Below the pieces are notes generated by a model. The model did no database searches and had not been told where the DNA came from. It saw only the letters and a list, made by a program, of their open reading frames with translations. Positions 18,755 through 28,223 of a stretch of 64,000 nt of DNA are shown here, one piece after another. Each line of letters opens with the position of its first letter. Position 1 is the stretch's first letter. The position numbers and the translations under genes were made by a program. The stretch comes from Pseudomonas sp. Root562 (GTDB lineage Bacteria > Pseudomonadota > Gammaproteobacteria > Pseudomonadales > Pseudomonadaceae): contig NZ_LMGK01000001.1 of NCBI RefSeq assembly GCF_001427125.1, forward strand, positions 508,108 through 572,107, read 5' to 3'.

Positions 18755-20134
18755 TCACGATGAAGATGAGGCGCTTTCAGTTTCCCGGATGAAGCGCGAC
18801 AGCACCAGGCGATCGAGCAACCAGACCACCACCAGCGAAGCGCCCACCAGCGGAAATGCCACCGCCAATGCGAACATGATGACCATCGCGGTTTTCCACT
18901 TCGGCAGATCATGACGCAGCGGCGGCACACCGAGCTTGCCTTGCGGGCGGCGCTTCCACCAGATCACCACCCCGCTGACGGCGCTGAGCAGGATCATCAG
19001 GCAGATCAGCAGCACGATGATCTGGTTGACCACACCGAACATCTTGCCTTCGTGCAGCATCACGCCGATTTCCGTGGCGCGAGCGACGGCGCCGTAATGC
19101 TCGTAGCGCACATCGGCGAGGACCTTGCCGGTGTACTGGTCGACGTGCAGCGTGGCGTCATTGCGCGGGTCGTCGGCGAACACCGCGATGGTGAAAACAC
19201 CGGTGGCGGTCGTCGGCAAGGTGATGCTGTAACCCGGTTCGACCTTGCCTTGGGTGGCGATGTTCTGCACGTCTTGCAAGCTGATGCTCGGCGCCGCCGG
19301 GCCAGCCTGGGCACCACCGTGGGCCATGTGTTCGGCGTGAGCGCCGGACATCGGCATCGGTGTGTTTTCCATGGCCCAAGGGACAGTCTGGCGCGTGGCA
19401 CTGTTGAGGCTGCGCGCTTCGACGTCGGATTTCGGTACGTCGTCCCACATCGCCGCCGGAAACACGTTCCACACGGCCGCATATTGTTGGCCCCAGAACC
19501 CGGTCCAGGTCATGCCGCTCAGCAGCATCACCAACAACAGGGATGCGCCCCAGAAACCGGTGACGGCGTGCAAGTCGCGCCACAGCACGCGGCCACGACT
19601 ACTGAGGCGCGGCCACAAGATGCCCGCTGCCTGACCGCGCGGCCACCACAAGAACACCCCGGAAACCACCAGCACCACGCCCCACCCGGCAGCCAGTTCC
19701 ACCAGCCGGTCACCGACGGTACCGATCATCAGTTCGCCGTGGATCGCCCGGGCAATGGCTTGCAGGTTCTTCCTGGCGTCCTGTTCGCCAAGAATGTCGC
19801 CATGGTACGGATCGACGAACACATTCAGCTCGGTGCCGTCTTTGATCACGACAAACTGGGCGCTGCGCTCGGCGTTGACCGGTGGCAGGTATTGCTTGAT
19901 CGTCGCTTGTGGATACGAGTCCTTTACGCGTTTGAGCAAGTCATCGGCCGGGATCGTGTGATGGCCGGCCGGGACGTTGAGCAGGCTGCTGTACATCAGC
20001 GAGTCGAGCTGCGGTTTGAACAGATAAATCGTGCCGGTCAGCGCCAGCATTACCATGAATGGCGCAACGAACAATCCGGCATAGAAATGCCAGCGCCAGG
20101 CCAGGTTGTAGAAATTCACTTTGGGCTGTTTCAT
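18755..20134 (-). CDS. PepSY-associated transmembrane protein, probably metal (copper/iron) linked
   Basis: Inner-membrane protein of 459 residues of the PepSY_TM (PiuB-like) family. A first membrane helix (WRWHFYAGLFVAPFMVMLALTG) is followed by a periplasmic PepSY-type segment and further helices near residues 145–165 and 195–220, then paired helices at the C-terminus. A Met/His-rich insertion (MPMSGAHAEHMAHGG, about residues 265–280) suggests copper contact. Such proteins often accompany TonB-dependent receptors and may reduce or process incoming metal. The GTG at 20137 is possible, but ATG 20134 has better spacing from GGAG. It lies directly after oprC. Confidence 0.83.
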   Translation of the reverse strand: MKQPKVNFYNLAWRWHFYAGLFVAPFMVMLALTGTIYLFKPQLDSLMYSSLLNVPAGHHTIPADDLLKRVKDSYPQATIKQYLPPVNAERSAQFVVIKDGTELNVFVDPYHGDILGEQDARKNLQAIARAIHGELMIGTVGDRLVELAAGWGVVLVVSGVFLWWPRGQAAGILWPRLSSRGRVLWRDLHAVTGFWGASLLLVMLLSGMTWTGFWGQQYAAVWNVFPAAMWDDVPKSDVEARSLNSATRQTVPWAMENTPMPMSGAHAEHMAHGGAQAGPAAPSISLQDVQNIATQGKVEPGYSITLPTTATGVFTIAVFADDPRNDATLHVDQYTGKVLADVRYEHYGAVARATEIGVMLHEGKMFGVVNQIIVLLICLMILLSAVSGVVIWWKRRPQGKLGVPPLRHDLPKWKTAMVIMFALAVAFPLVGASLVVVWLLDRLVLSRFIRETESASSSS

Positions 20135-20192
20135 CACGTGTGCTCCGCTTGGCTGGATCTTTTAGTTGTTTGTTTTGCGGTTGCTGTACAAC

Positions 20193-20243
20193 CGATCGCG
20201 GGCAAGCCTTGCTCCTGCTGTAGGAGCGAGGCTTGCCCGCGAA
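20193..20243. repeat. Compact REP palindrome
   Basis: ATCGCGGGCAAGCC… facing …GGCTTGCCCGCGA with almost no spacer. It sits between oprC and the PepSY gene. Confidence 0.75.
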
Positions 20244-20247
20244 GCTC

Positions 20248-22365
20248 TCAGAAGCTCATATCCACCTTGGTCCAGAGCGTGCGCCCCGGCTCCTTTATGG
20301 CTTGCGGGTCATTGGCCGGGTAGCCGAAACCGGCGTTGCCGGCCAGGTTCAAGTGTTCGGCGTACGCCTTGCCGAACAGGTTGTCGACGCCGCTGCTGAC
20401 CTTCCAGTTGCTGCTGATCCGATAGGCGCCGTTGAGGGAGAACACGCCGAAGCCCGGCGTCTTGTCGAAGTCCTTGCCAACCACGTTGCCTTTGTTCTGG
20501 TCGATACGGTTTTGCGCGGCGACCACTCTCCACAGTGCGCCAGCGCTCCAGTTGTCTTCGCTGTAGGTCAGGCCAAAACGCGCATCCAGCGGCGGCATTT
20601 GCGGCAATGCACTGCCATCGCTGCTGTTCTTGCCCCAGGCGTAGGCCAGGGTCGCATCGGCTTTCCAGTGTTCGGTTAAGTTGTAGGCAGCGCCCAGTTC
20701 GCCACCCATGATCCGCGCGTCGATGTTCTCGGCTTGCGAGGTCGTGCCCATCATTGTCGGGGTGTAGTTGAACAGGATGTAGTCGTGCACCTGACCGACA
20801 TAAGCCGAAGCCCAGGCTTCGAGGTCTTCGGTCTTGTATTGCAGGCCGAAGTCGAGCTGGGTGGTCTTTTCCGGTTTGATCGAGTCGAAGGCATTCACCG
20901 AACCGGCGGGGCCGGACTTGGGTGAAAACAGCTCCCAGTAATCCGGGAACCGCTGGGTGTGCCCCAGGCCCGCATACAGCGTGGTCGGGCTGTCGGCCAG
21001 GTCATGTTCGTAGCGGATGAAACCGCTGGGCAGGGTGCCCGCGCGGGTGTCATCGGCAGTCGGGTTCGGCCGGGTCATCATTCCTGAACCGGTGGTCTGC
21101 CGGTAATCCTTGGCCGAAGCGCGGTCCAGGCGTGCACCGCTGATCAATCGGTCACGGTCGGCGGCGTACCAGGTCAATTCGCCGAACACCCCGTAGTTAT
21201 GGAAGTCGGCATCCTTGGTGTAGGGCAGGTCCTTGTAGGCATCGACACCCATGGCGCTGCGCTGGCGATGTTCGTTGGTCTGCGCGTCGATGCCACTGAT
21301 CAACTGCACATCGGCCCAGCGCCAGGTGCCCTTGATTCGCGCGCCGAGGGTCCGGCGGTCGACATTGGACGCCATTGGCCCGGCCATCATCCCGGTACCG
21401 GACGGCGTGCGCAGGGTGTAGTTGTCCATCACGTGGTCGGCGTAGTTGTAATAGACCTGGGCTTCGAGCTTTTCCAGTACGTCGCTGAGGTTGGATTTCT
21501 CGAAGCGCAGGCCCAGGCTTTCGCGCTTGAATTGTGAACCGTCCATGCCGCGACCGGCGTACCGGGCCTCGCCGTCACCCTTGCCTGCGGTCAGCTCCAG
21601 CAGGGTATCGGCGTCCGGGGTCCAGCCCAGTGCGACATCGCCGTTCCATTTGTCATAACGCGAGGCGACGGTGTCGTTGTTGCCGTCCTTGTAATCGTCG
21701 GCCTGGGCGGTGTTGCCAATCACCCGCACGTAGCCCAGTGGCCCGCCAGCAGCGGCGTCCAGCACTTTATCGAAACGACCATTGGAGCCGGCCAGCACAC
21801 TGGCGTTAACCCGCGTACCCAGTTCACCGAAACTTTCCGGTTCGCGATCGAAGAGGATGGTGCCGGCCGAAGCCCCCGGTCCCCAAAGTACGGTCTGCGG
21901 GCCTTTGATGACCGTAAGCTTGTCGTAGGTTTCCGGTGAGATGTAGGAGGTGGGGGCGTCCATCCGCCCTGGGCAAGCGCCAAGCATCATGCCGCCGTTG
22001 GTGAGAATGTTCAGGCGCGAACCGAACATGCCCCGCAGCACCGGATCGCCGTTGGTACCGCCATTGCGCACCTGGGCGAATCCCGGGATGGTTTTCAGAT
22101 AATCCGAACCATCGCTGGCCGGCACCGGTTGCCGCGGGTCTTTCGGATTGGTGACGATGGTCAGCGGCGAACTCGGGGCAATGGCGGTGATGACCGTCGG
22201 GCTCAGTTCTTCAGCATGACCTGGGTGTTCATCGGCCAGCACCGAAGGTGTCAGCAAGGCTCCGCACAGAATGGCGGTGGCGTGCCTGAAACGAATCATG
22301 GATTCGTTCGGGGTAAAAGACACTTGGGCAGGGCTCAAGCGTGTGTCAGCAGAAAACCTGGACAT
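20248..22365 (-). CDS. oprC: TonB-dependent copper receptor, OprC family
   Basis: Outer-membrane receptor of 705 residues: a leader (hydrophobic part ATAILCGALLTPSVLA), an N-terminal plug (SDYLKTIPGFAQVRNGGTNGDPVLRGMFGSRL) and a beta-barrel ending in the aromatic signature KVDMSF. Two short motifs fit the copper site described for P. aeruginosa OprC: CPGRM (Cys-x3-Met) in the plug and HVM (His-x-Met) in the barrel. The start is uncertain. ATG 22365 has GGAA six bases upstream; GTG-type 22377 and ATG 22299 are alternatives, the last one directly before the signal peptide. Genes for DUF2946 and PCu(A)C proteins precede it and a PepSY gene follows. Confidence 0.93.
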   Translation of the reverse strand: MSRFSADTRLSPAQVSFTPNESMIRFRHATAILCGALLTPSVLADEHPGHAEELSPTVITAIAPSSPLTIVTNPKDPRQPVPASDGSDYLKTIPGFAQVRNGGTNGDPVLRGMFGSRLNILTNGGMMLGACPGRMDAPTSYISPETYDKLTVIKGPQTVLWGPGASAGTILFDREPESFGELGTRVNASVLAGSNGRFDKVLDAAAGGPLGYVRVIGNTAQADDYKDGNNDTVASRYDKWNGDVALGWTPDADTLLELTAGKGDGEARYAGRGMDGSQFKRESLGLRFEKSNLSDVLEKLEAQVYYNYADHVMDNYTLRTPSGTGMMAGPMASNVDRRTLGARIKGTWRWADVQLISGIDAQTNEHRQRSAMGVDAYKDLPYTKDADFHNYGVFGELTWYAADRDRLISGARLDRASAKDYRQTTGSGMMTRPNPTADDTRAGTLPSGFIRYEHDLADSPTTLYAGLGHTQRFPDYWELFSPKSGPAGSVNAFDSIKPEKTTQLDFGLQYKTEDLEAWASAYVGQVHDYILFNYTPTMMGTTSQAENIDARIMGGELGAAYNLTEHWKADATLAYAWGKNSSDGSALPQMPPLDARFGLTYSEDNWSAGALWRVVAAQNRIDQNKGNVVGKDFDKTPGFGVFSLNGAYRISSNWKVSSGVDNLFGKAYAEHLNLAGNAGFGYPANDPQAIKEPGRTLWTKVDMSF

Positions 22366-22448
22366 TGCAATTTCCATCGAGCAGTCGTAAACGACACGGC
22401 GGACAACCAGAGCTGTCTTCTCAACCGTGTGAAATCAGAGGTGGCTGT

Positions 22449-22895
22449 TTACGCGACGATGGGCGGGGCGCGGGTGCGGGCTCCGGGGAAAAAGGTTTGC
22501 CGGGCATGGCCCAGGCGTGGGGAGGGGATGGTGAATGTGTTGACGGGCGGGATGTTGAATGCGACGAAGGATCCGCCGCCGGTCAATGCCGGGCAATTGA
22601 ACAGCAGGCTGCAATAGCCGCATTTTTCCCAGATCGCATGGTGCCCCGATGCTGGCGGGCAGTGTTCAGCCGGTGGTTGCGTGCCGTGGTCGGCGTGCTC
22701 CATCGCCGACATGTCCATGCTCATGTCCATCGACATGTTCATCGACATCGGGGCGCGCTGATCCATCGGCATCGACTGAGAAATCAGTGGACCGATAAAG
22801 ATCATCAGCATGGCGAACAGGCTGATCCAGCTGCCGCTCCTCAGGCGTGAAGGCTGATGGCGGTGGGCGGATGACCTGGCGCTTGACGTGCGCAT
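22449..22895 (-). CDS. DUF2946-family protein, Met/His-rich
   Basis: A 148-residue protein with an N-terminal membrane helix or signal (SWISLFAMLMIFIGPLISQ). It continues into a repeated Met tract (MSMNMSMDMSMDMSAMEH) and the DUF2946 core with HCPPASGHHAIWEKCGYCSLL. Met and His/Cys clusters of this type bind Cu(I)/Cu(II) in other periplasmic proteins. It lies between the PCu(A)C gene and oprC. Function is unproven; a periplasmic copper-binding or relay role is inferred. Confidence 0.82.
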   Translation of the reverse strand: MRTSSARSSAHRHQPSRLRSGSWISLFAMLMIFIGPLISQSMPMDQRAPMSMNMSMDMSMDMSAMEHADHGTQPPAEHCPPASGHHAIWEKCGYCSLLFNCPALTGGGSFVAFNIPPVNTFTIPSPRLGHARQTFFPGARTRAPPIVA

Positions 22896-22916
22896 GGACG
22901 GATTCGGCTCAGCGGG

Positions 22917-23396
22917 TTACTGAGCGTGCGCGTGCTGGTGCGTGACCTCGGGTGGCTGCTTCTGCACCGCCACTTCAACCGTCACGTCACCGGCCTTCTC
23001 GAAATGCAGGGTCAACGGAAAGCGCTTGCCATCGACCAGCAGGCCACGGTCTTTCAAGTTCACCAGCATCACGTGGTAGGCCATCGGTGCAAACGTGACG
23101 TTGGCGCCAGCAGGGATATCCACGTTGGGTACCTGTTGCATTTTCATCAGGTCGTTTTGCATCACATGTTCATGCAGTTGCGCTTCGCCAGAAAGTGGCG
23201 AGTCGACGCTGAGCAAGCGGTCGGCGGTATTGCCCGCGTTGTGAATGACGAAATACGCGGCAACTGTCGGCGCATTGGGCGGCAGTTCCTGCGACCAGGG
23301 ATGAGCGATTTCCAGGGCGCCAACTTTGTATTCGTGGGCATTGGCAAAACAGGCAGGCAGCAGCAACGCGGCCAGAACGATGAATTTGTTCAACAT
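22917..23396 (-). CDS. Periplasmic copper chaperone, PCu(A)C family
   Basis: A 159-residue exported protein (signal MLNKFIVLAALLLPACFANA). The family copper motif is visible as HEHVMQNDLMKM followed by PMAYHVML (His/Met … H-x-M), with the His-Met ligands of Cu(I). An extra His-rich tail, THQHAHAQ, could bind Cu(II). PCu(A)C proteins deliver copper to cytochrome oxidase. Position between two DUF2946 genes and upstream of a copper receptor supports a copper-acquisition unit. Confidence 0.92.
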   Translation of the reverse strand: MLNKFIVLAALLLPACFANAHEYKVGALEIAHPWSQELPPNAPTVAAYFVIHNAGNTADRLLSVDSPLSGEAQLHEHVMQNDLMKMQQVPNVDIPAGANVTFAPMAYHVMLVNLKDRGLLVDGKRFPLTLHFEKAGDVTVEVAVQKQPPEVTHQHAHAQ

Positions 23397-23444
23397 GGCA
23401 GTTCTCCAGAACGATTCGAAACGCAGGTCAATTGCGAGAAGAAA

Positions 23445-23843
23445 TCACACCAGAGGGGAGGCACGGGGATTGAGGCTTGGCCATTGCTGGCGCGGTGTCG
23501 GCGTGTTGAGCGACGACGCTGGCAGGCTTCGATTGGACTCGAACTGCGCGAAATACAGTCGCGGTTCATGGCCGGGCAACGCCACCAAGGGAGCAGAGCC
23601 CGAGCAGCACCAGCAGTGCTGCATGTTGGAATGATCGTCGTTTTGCGGGGCTTTTTGTTCGATTTTGCCCAGGGAGATCGCCACCATTTTGGTGCCGCTC
23701 GATGTGCAAAAGCTGCCCCACAACAATTGTTCGGCGGGTGACTTCGCCGACTGCGCCATCGCTCCGGACATCGGCATGGCGAGCATGTTGAACAGCACTG
23801 CGAAGCAGGCTATCCAGGCAATTGCGAGCCGTTGTCGGGACAT
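23445..23843 (-). CDS. DUF2946-family protein
   Basis: A 132-residue protein with an N-terminal hydrophobic leader (LAIAWIACFAVLFNMLAMPMSG) and the DUF2946 pattern NMQHCWCCSGSAPL, which brings together His and three cysteines. It is the first gene of the five-gene copper run (this gene, PCu(A)C, DUF2946, oprC, PepSY), all minus strand and spaced by tens of bases. It is probably periplasmic or membrane anchored; copper binding is inferred from Cys/His/Met content and context. Confidence 0.82.
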   Translation of the reverse strand: MSRQRLAIAWIACFAVLFNMLAMPMSGAMAQSAKSPAEQLLWGSFCTSSGTKMVAISLGKIEQKAPQNDDHSNMQHCWCCSGSAPLVALPGHEPRLYFAQFESNRSLPASSLNTPTPRQQWPSLNPRASPLV

Positions 23844-23866
23844 GGGACAAAATCCGGTGGGTGAGC

Positions 23867-23894
23867 GATCAGGCGCGGGCTATTTAGCCTGATC
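23867..23894. promoter_or_regulatory. Inverted repeat upstream of the copper run
   Basis: GATCAGGC and GCCTGATC are separated by twelve bases, 24–51 bases before the first DUF2946 start. It may be an operator or a leader hairpin. No known regulator site was recognised in it. Confidence 0.4.
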
Positions 23895-24054
23895 AGGGCC
23901 GATAAGTAAAAAAGCGGCGTGCGGTGTGGTGTCGCAGCGTCGACCGTTCTTAGTGTTCATGATAGTCGTGAATTCAAAATGCCAGTACCACTTAAGCTTT
24001 GTTCAAATTTTCTAGACCTCAGTGGACACCCACTCAAAAACCAGACAACGCAAT

Positions 24055-24083
24055 CCTGTGGGAGCGTACCTGCTCGCGACGAT
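24055..24083. repeat. Single REP unit
   Basis: CCTGTGGGAGCGTACCTGCT with GCGACGAT following, a solitary degenerate REP between cobK and the copper run. Confidence 0.6.
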
Positions 24084-24104
24084 GACCTATGGTAATCAGA
24101 GTCC

Positions 24105-24833
24105 CTATGTAAATTGCTGCATTCTCAATACTTGTAACACTTCCGTCACCGAACCAAACTCCCGCTCAACCCCCGGCAACACCGGCCGTTTCAACACCAG
24201 CACCGGCACCCCACGCTCCCGCGCCACGTCCAGCTTCGGCTCGGTCGCCGTGCTGCCGCTGTTCTTGCTGATCAGCACGTCGATCTGCCGGCGCTCAAAC
24301 AACTCGCGCTCATCGTCGATCAGGAACGGGCCGCGCGCGCCGATTACCTCGCAGCGCTCGTTGCCGGGATAAACGTCGAGGGCGCGCAGGGTCCAGAATT
24401 GCTCCGGGGGAATTTCGTCCAGGTGCTGCAACGGTTCGCGGCCGAGGGTGAACAGCGGGCGGCGAAACGGTTTCAGGGCTTCGATCAAGTCGGCCCAATC
24501 GCTGACTTCCCGCCAGTCATCACCGGCCTGTGCTTGCCACGCCGGACGCCGCAGTGCCCAGCAGGGAATACCGCTTGAACGTGCAGCAGTTGCCGCGTTC
24601 CGACTGATTTGTGCGGCGTAGGGGTGAGTGGCGTCCAGCAACAGATCGATGCCTTCATCGCGAATGAATTGCGCCAACCCTTCGGCACCGCCGTAGCCGC
24701 CGACCCGAACCTGACATTGCAGATCCGTCGGCACGCGGCCGATGCCGGCCAGACTATAGATGTGTTGCGGCCCCAGGGTTCGGGCAATGGCCAGGGCCTC
24801 GGTCACGCCACCGAGCAACAGCATTCGTTTCAT
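24105..24833 (-). CDS. cobK: Precorrin-6A reductase
   Basis: NADPH-dependent reduction of precorrin-6A to precorrin-6B in cobalamin synthesis. The protein has 242 residues and the usual CobK/CbiJ architecture: an N-terminal dinucleotide-type start ([20 protein letters not shown]), [18 protein letters not shown] in the middle and [20 protein letters not shown] near the C-terminus. Its start overlaps the cbiD stop by four bases, so it is translated as the last gene of cobL–cbiD–cobK. Confidence 0.93.
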   Translation of the reverse strand: MKRMLLLGGVTEALAIARTLGPQHIYSLAGIGRVPTDLQCQVRVGGYGGAEGLAQFIRDEGIDLLLDATHPYAAQISRNAATAARSSGIPCWALRRPAWQAQAGDDWREVSDWADLIEALKPFRRPLFTLGREPLQHLDEIPPEQFWTLRALDVYPGNERCEVIGARGPFLIDDERELFERRQIDVLISKNSGSTATEPKLDVARERGVPVLVLKRPVLPGVEREFGSVTEVLQVLRMQQFT

Positions 24834-25927
24834 TGAAAAGCCCCCGCATGCCCGACGATCCCGCCCTGGCGGTCGATGGCGAACACTTCGACCTGAACCT
24901 GCGCAGGGACCACGCTACGGGCAAACGCCAGGGCGTGACGGCATACCGCATCACCGAGGGCGATACCGGCGGCGCTGGCCATGGCCAAGGCCTGCTGACT
25001 GGTGTTGGCATCACGGATGCCTTGCTGCAACGCTGCATCGGCACCCACTGCAGCGGCCCATTCGGCCAGCTGCGGCAAGTCGATGCTCGAATGACGACTG
25101 TGCAAGTCCATGTGCCCTGCGGCCAGTTTGCTGATCTTGCCGAAGCCGCCACAAAGGCTGAGTTTATCCACAGGCACCTTGCGCAAATGCTTGAGCACCG
25201 CGCCGACGAAATCGCCCATTTCGATCAGGGCGATTTCCGGCAGGCCATAGACCCGGCGCATGGTGTCTTCGCTGGCGTTGCCGGTGCAGGCGGCGATGTG
25301 CAGGTAACCGTTGGTTTTGGCGACATCGATGCCTTGGTGAATCGAGGCGATGTACGCCGCGCAGGAAAACGGCCGGACAATGCCGCTGGTGCCGAGAATC
25401 GACAGGCCACCGAGAATACCCAGGCGCGGGTTCATGGTTTTCAATGCCAGTGCTTCACCGTTTTCGACATTCACCGTGACCTCGAAGCCGCCGCTGTAAC
25501 CGTGTTCTGCGGCGAGTTGGGTCAGGTGATCGCTGATCATTTTGCGCGGCACCGGATTGATCGCCGGTTCACCGACGCCCAGTACCAGCCCGGGACGGGT
25601 GACGGTGCCGACACCGTGTCCGGCAAGGAAGCAAATACCTGGCTCAGCGCGCAGTCGCACTTGGGAATAGAGCAAGGCACCGTGGGTGACGTCGGGATCA
25701 TCACCGGCATCCTTGATCGTGCCGGCTTCGGCGCTATCGTTCGTCAGCCGACAGAACTCCAGGCGCATCTGCACTTGTTTGCCCTTGGGCAAGATGATGT
25801 GTACCGCGTCCGCCGCCGCGCCGGTGAGCAACAGGCGAGCCGCCGCGAGACTGGTCGCTGTGGCGCAACTGCCAGTGGTCAGGCCACTGCGCAGGGGGGC
25901 AGGTTGTTCGGCGGTTTCGTCACGCAT
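24830..25927 (-). CDS. cbiD: Precorrin-5B C1-methyltransferase, CbiD type
   Basis: C1 methylation and deacylation step of corrin-ring synthesis. Family marks are [23 protein letters not shown] at the N-terminus, the glycine-rich [12 protein letters not shown], and [31 protein letters not shown] in the centre. The protein is 365 residues from ATG 25927; the frame stays open to 25990 but only adds a non-matching leader overlapping cobL. CbiD is best known from the anaerobic route, where aerobic organisms use CobF, yet this locus also carries CobG of the aerobic route. Confidence 0.93.
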   Translation of the reverse strand: MRDETAEQPAPLRSGLTTGSCATATSLAAARLLLTGAAADAVHIILPKGKQVQMRLEFCRLTNDSAEAGTIKDAGDDPDVTHGALLYSQVRLRAEPGICFLAGHGVGTVTRPGLVLGVGEPAINPVPRKMISDHLTQLAAEHGYSGGFEVTVNVENGEALALKTMNPRLGILGGLSILGTSGIVRPFSCAAYIASIHQGIDVAKTNGYLHIAACTGNASEDTMRRVYGLPEIALIEMGDFVGAVLKHLRKVPVDKLSLCGGFGKISKLAAGHMDLHSRHSSIDLPQLAEWAAAVGADAALQQGIRDANTSQQALAMASAAGIALGDAVCRHALAFARSVVPAQVQVEVFAIDRQGGIVGHAGAFQ

Positions 25928-27131
25928 CGAGAGGTTTCGTCGTGTCCAGAAGAGTAATCGGCAAGGCCTGACGCCAGGTATCGAAGTCACCCAGCGGTTG
26001 CGCCTGCGCGATGTGGATGCGCGTCAGTTCCCCGCCGTGCTGTTCACGCCATGCCATCAGGGTCATTTCACTTTGCAATGTGACCGCATTGGCAATCAGC
26101 CGGCCACCGGGTTTGAGGGCGGCCCAACAGGCGTCCAGCACGCCTTCGCGGGTGACGCCGCCACCGATGAAAATCGCGTCCGGACGTTCCAGGTCTTGAA
26201 GTGCTTGCGGTGCATGGCCGCGAATCAGCTGCAGGCCAGGCACACCGAGGGCATCGCGGTTATGTTCGATCAATTGCTGCCGCCCTGCATCGGCCTCGAT
26301 GGCCAGTGCCCGACAACTCGGGTGGGCACGCATCCATTCGATGCCGATCGAGCCGCTGCCAGCGCCGACATCCCATAGCAGTTCGCCGGGCGTCGGGGCC
26401 AGGCGTGCGAGGGTGATCGCCCGGACATCGCGCTTGGTGATCTGGCCGTCGTGCTTGAAGGCCGAGTCTGGCAGGCCGGCCAGCCGTGACAGGCGGGGTG
26501 TGGAGGGGGCGGCAAGGCAGTCGATCGCGATCAGGTTCAAGTCGGCGATGACCGGGTCGGCCCAGTCGCTGGCGATGCCGTCGATACGTCGTTCGGCTTC
26601 GCCACCCAAATGTTCCAGCACGGTCAGACGGCTCGGGCCGAAGCCTCGTTCACGCAGCAGCGCGGCGACTGCGGTGGGGGTGCGCCCATCGTTGCTCAGC
26701 ACCAGCAAGCGCACGCCGCTGAACAGCTGTGCGCCGAGTGCGGCGATCGGGCGGGCAACCACTGACAGCGTGACCACTTCCTGCAACGGCCAGCCCATCC
26801 TGGCGGCGGCCAGCGAACAGGAAGAGGGCGCCGGTAGCGTCAGCATTTCCTCGCAGGGCACGTGTCGTGCAAGGCTGGCGCCCACGCCGAAGAACATCGG
26901 ATCGCCACTGGCCAGGACGCATACCGGTTCGCCACGCCGGGTCAATACCGGTTCAAGTGTGAATGGACTTGGCCACAGTTGCCGTTGCCCACGGACGCAG
27001 GCTGGCAGCAAATCCAGTTGCCGTTGCCCACCGATGATCCGCGCAGCATTCAGCAGGGCGTGTCGGGCATTTTTGCCAAGCCCCTTGAAGCCATCCTCTG
27101 CGATGCCTACCACTGTCAGCCACGGGGTCAT
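25920..27131 (-). CDS. cobL: Precorrin-6Y C5,15-methyltransferase (decarboxylating)
   Basis: Bifunctional CbiE–CbiT fusion of 403 residues that methylates C5 and C15 and decarboxylates the acetate side chain at C12. The CbiE half (about 1–200) starts [15 protein letters not shown] and has the tetrapyrrole-methylase loop [15 protein letters not shown]. The CbiT half (about 210–403) has a Rossmann SAM site [19 protein letters not shown] 27131 follows GAGGAA at six bases and is preferred to the GTG at 27143. It overlaps the cbiD start by eight bases. Confidence 0.95.
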   Translation of the reverse strand: MTPWLTVVGIAEDGFKGLGKNARHALLNAARIIGGQRQLDLLPACVRGQRQLWPSPFTLEPVLTRRGEPVCVLASGDPMFFGVGASLARHVPCEEMLTLPAPSSCSLAAARMGWPLQEVVTLSVVARPIAALGAQLFSGVRLLVLSNDGRTPTAVAALLRERGFGPSRLTVLEHLGGEAERRIDGIASDWADPVIADLNLIAIDCLAAPSTPRLSRLAGLPDSAFKHDGQITKRDVRAITLARLAPTPGELLWDVGAGSGSIGIEWMRAHPSCRALAIEADAGRQQLIEHNRDALGVPGLQLIRGHAPQALQDLERPDAIFIGGGVTREGVLDACWAALKPGGRLIANAVTLQSEMTLMAWREQHGGELTRIHIAQAQPLGDFDTWRQALPITLLDTTKPLDA

Positions 27132-27294
27132 GCTGTTCCTCACCTATCAATCGACGCCAAACATCAGGGTGCCGGTCCGTGTCCGGCTGGCGGTCGCACA
27201 TGATAACGCGGTATGGAAGTCATTCGCCTGTGGTTGTCGGGTGAAATCGTGGTTGGCGTTGACAGCCTTCCAAGTGGCAGAAGAAGTGATTCTA

Positions 27295-27939
27295 TTATCG
27301 TTTTTGCAGGTTGAATCTCTTCATTGCGATCTCGTGTATTTTCTTGTCGATTAACGGCCTTTTATGTTCGAGTCGGTACCTGTCAAGTTTAAGGCTGGCC
27401 CGGCGCTGTATGATTTTTGCATCTTGATTTTCCCAGTTCCAGAATAAGAAACTGCTTCTCTTGGTGCGGACTACCAGCTCAAGATTGAATACTGCTATTT
27501 CCAGAAAGCCTTTCGTATCGTACCGCGCAGGAATAACTTGAAAGCGTTCCCCCATGAGACTTTCTTCATCCAGTGAAACCAGCGCCGGTTTGTCGGGTTT
27601 CAGCGCGTCGAGGGTGTCAATCATGGCGTTCCCTTGTCGGGGGTCCTGCATGCCCTGAGCGCTCTGGACCAGAAAATCCGCAACGCTATGCGAAATGACA
27701 CGGCTGATGCGGGTGAAAATGGCGTCTTCAAAGACAGACCATCCGAGGAATTCCAATGTTTTTACATACTCATGCAGCCATGTCGACGAATCGACGAAGC
27801 GGCTGCAGAGCATATCGGCGGACTTTGTGGCTATTTGCGTGCAATCGGTCAAGTCGGTGTAATCTTGAAGTGAGAGAGTCTCCATGCAGGAAGCAAGACT
27901 GTGGCCAGTCAACATTCCGATTATTTTGTTTTCATTCAT
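27295..27939 (-). CDS. Unrecognised protein in the divergent cobL–cobG gap
   Basis: A 214-residue soluble protein with no signal or membrane segment. ATG 27939 is preferred to 27957 because AGGAG sits six bases before it. The N-terminal half has WLHEYVKTLEFLGWSVFED and a VADFLVQSA helix. The C-terminal half (about 115–214) alternates strands and ends in a basic tail (IHEIAMKRFNLQKR). I do not recognise the family. The order W…LGW…F…V-D…A, then SSFLFWNWE and a final KRF, parallels the protein at 32810 and more weakly that at 33680. Third-position A/T is more frequent than in the cob genes on either side, suggesting later acquisition. It points the same way as cobL but lies 163 bases upstream of it. 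Confidence 0.7.
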   Translation of the reverse strand: MNENKIIGMLTGHSLASCMETLSLQDYTDLTDCTQIATKSADMLCSRFVDSSTWLHEYVKTLEFLGWSVFEDAIFTRISRVISHSVADFLVQSAQGMQDPRQGNAMIDTLDALKPDKPALVSLDEESLMGERFQVIPARYDTKGFLEIAVFNLELVVRTKRSSFLFWNWENQDAKIIQRRASLKLDRYRLEHKRPLIDKKIHEIAMKRFNLQKR

Positions 27940-28223
27940 GTGCTTCTCCTGAGTCATAAGTCTTAGGTGTAATTAGTTGTCTTCGCATTTAAACGAAAGT
28001 ACAGATTGCGCGAGCACGATGAAATAAAAGAAAGAAAAGGAATTGATACTGGCTGTTAGTGTTTTCGCCAAACTCATGTCTGAGCTGCCCAAGTAAGACT
28101 TGGCGTCGATCGAGACAATCCGATGCCGGCATCGAGCGCGTTTCGTCGTCTGTCGTTGCGGACTTTTCATCCCGCCAGACAAAGCAGGCATAATGCTGCC
28201 CTTTATCCTGTACCGGTCAGCCT

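Noticed and set aside
27144..28223. Cobalamin riboswitch before the cob arms
   Set aside because: I saw no B12-box or matching conserved stem set in either direction; absence by eye is not proof.
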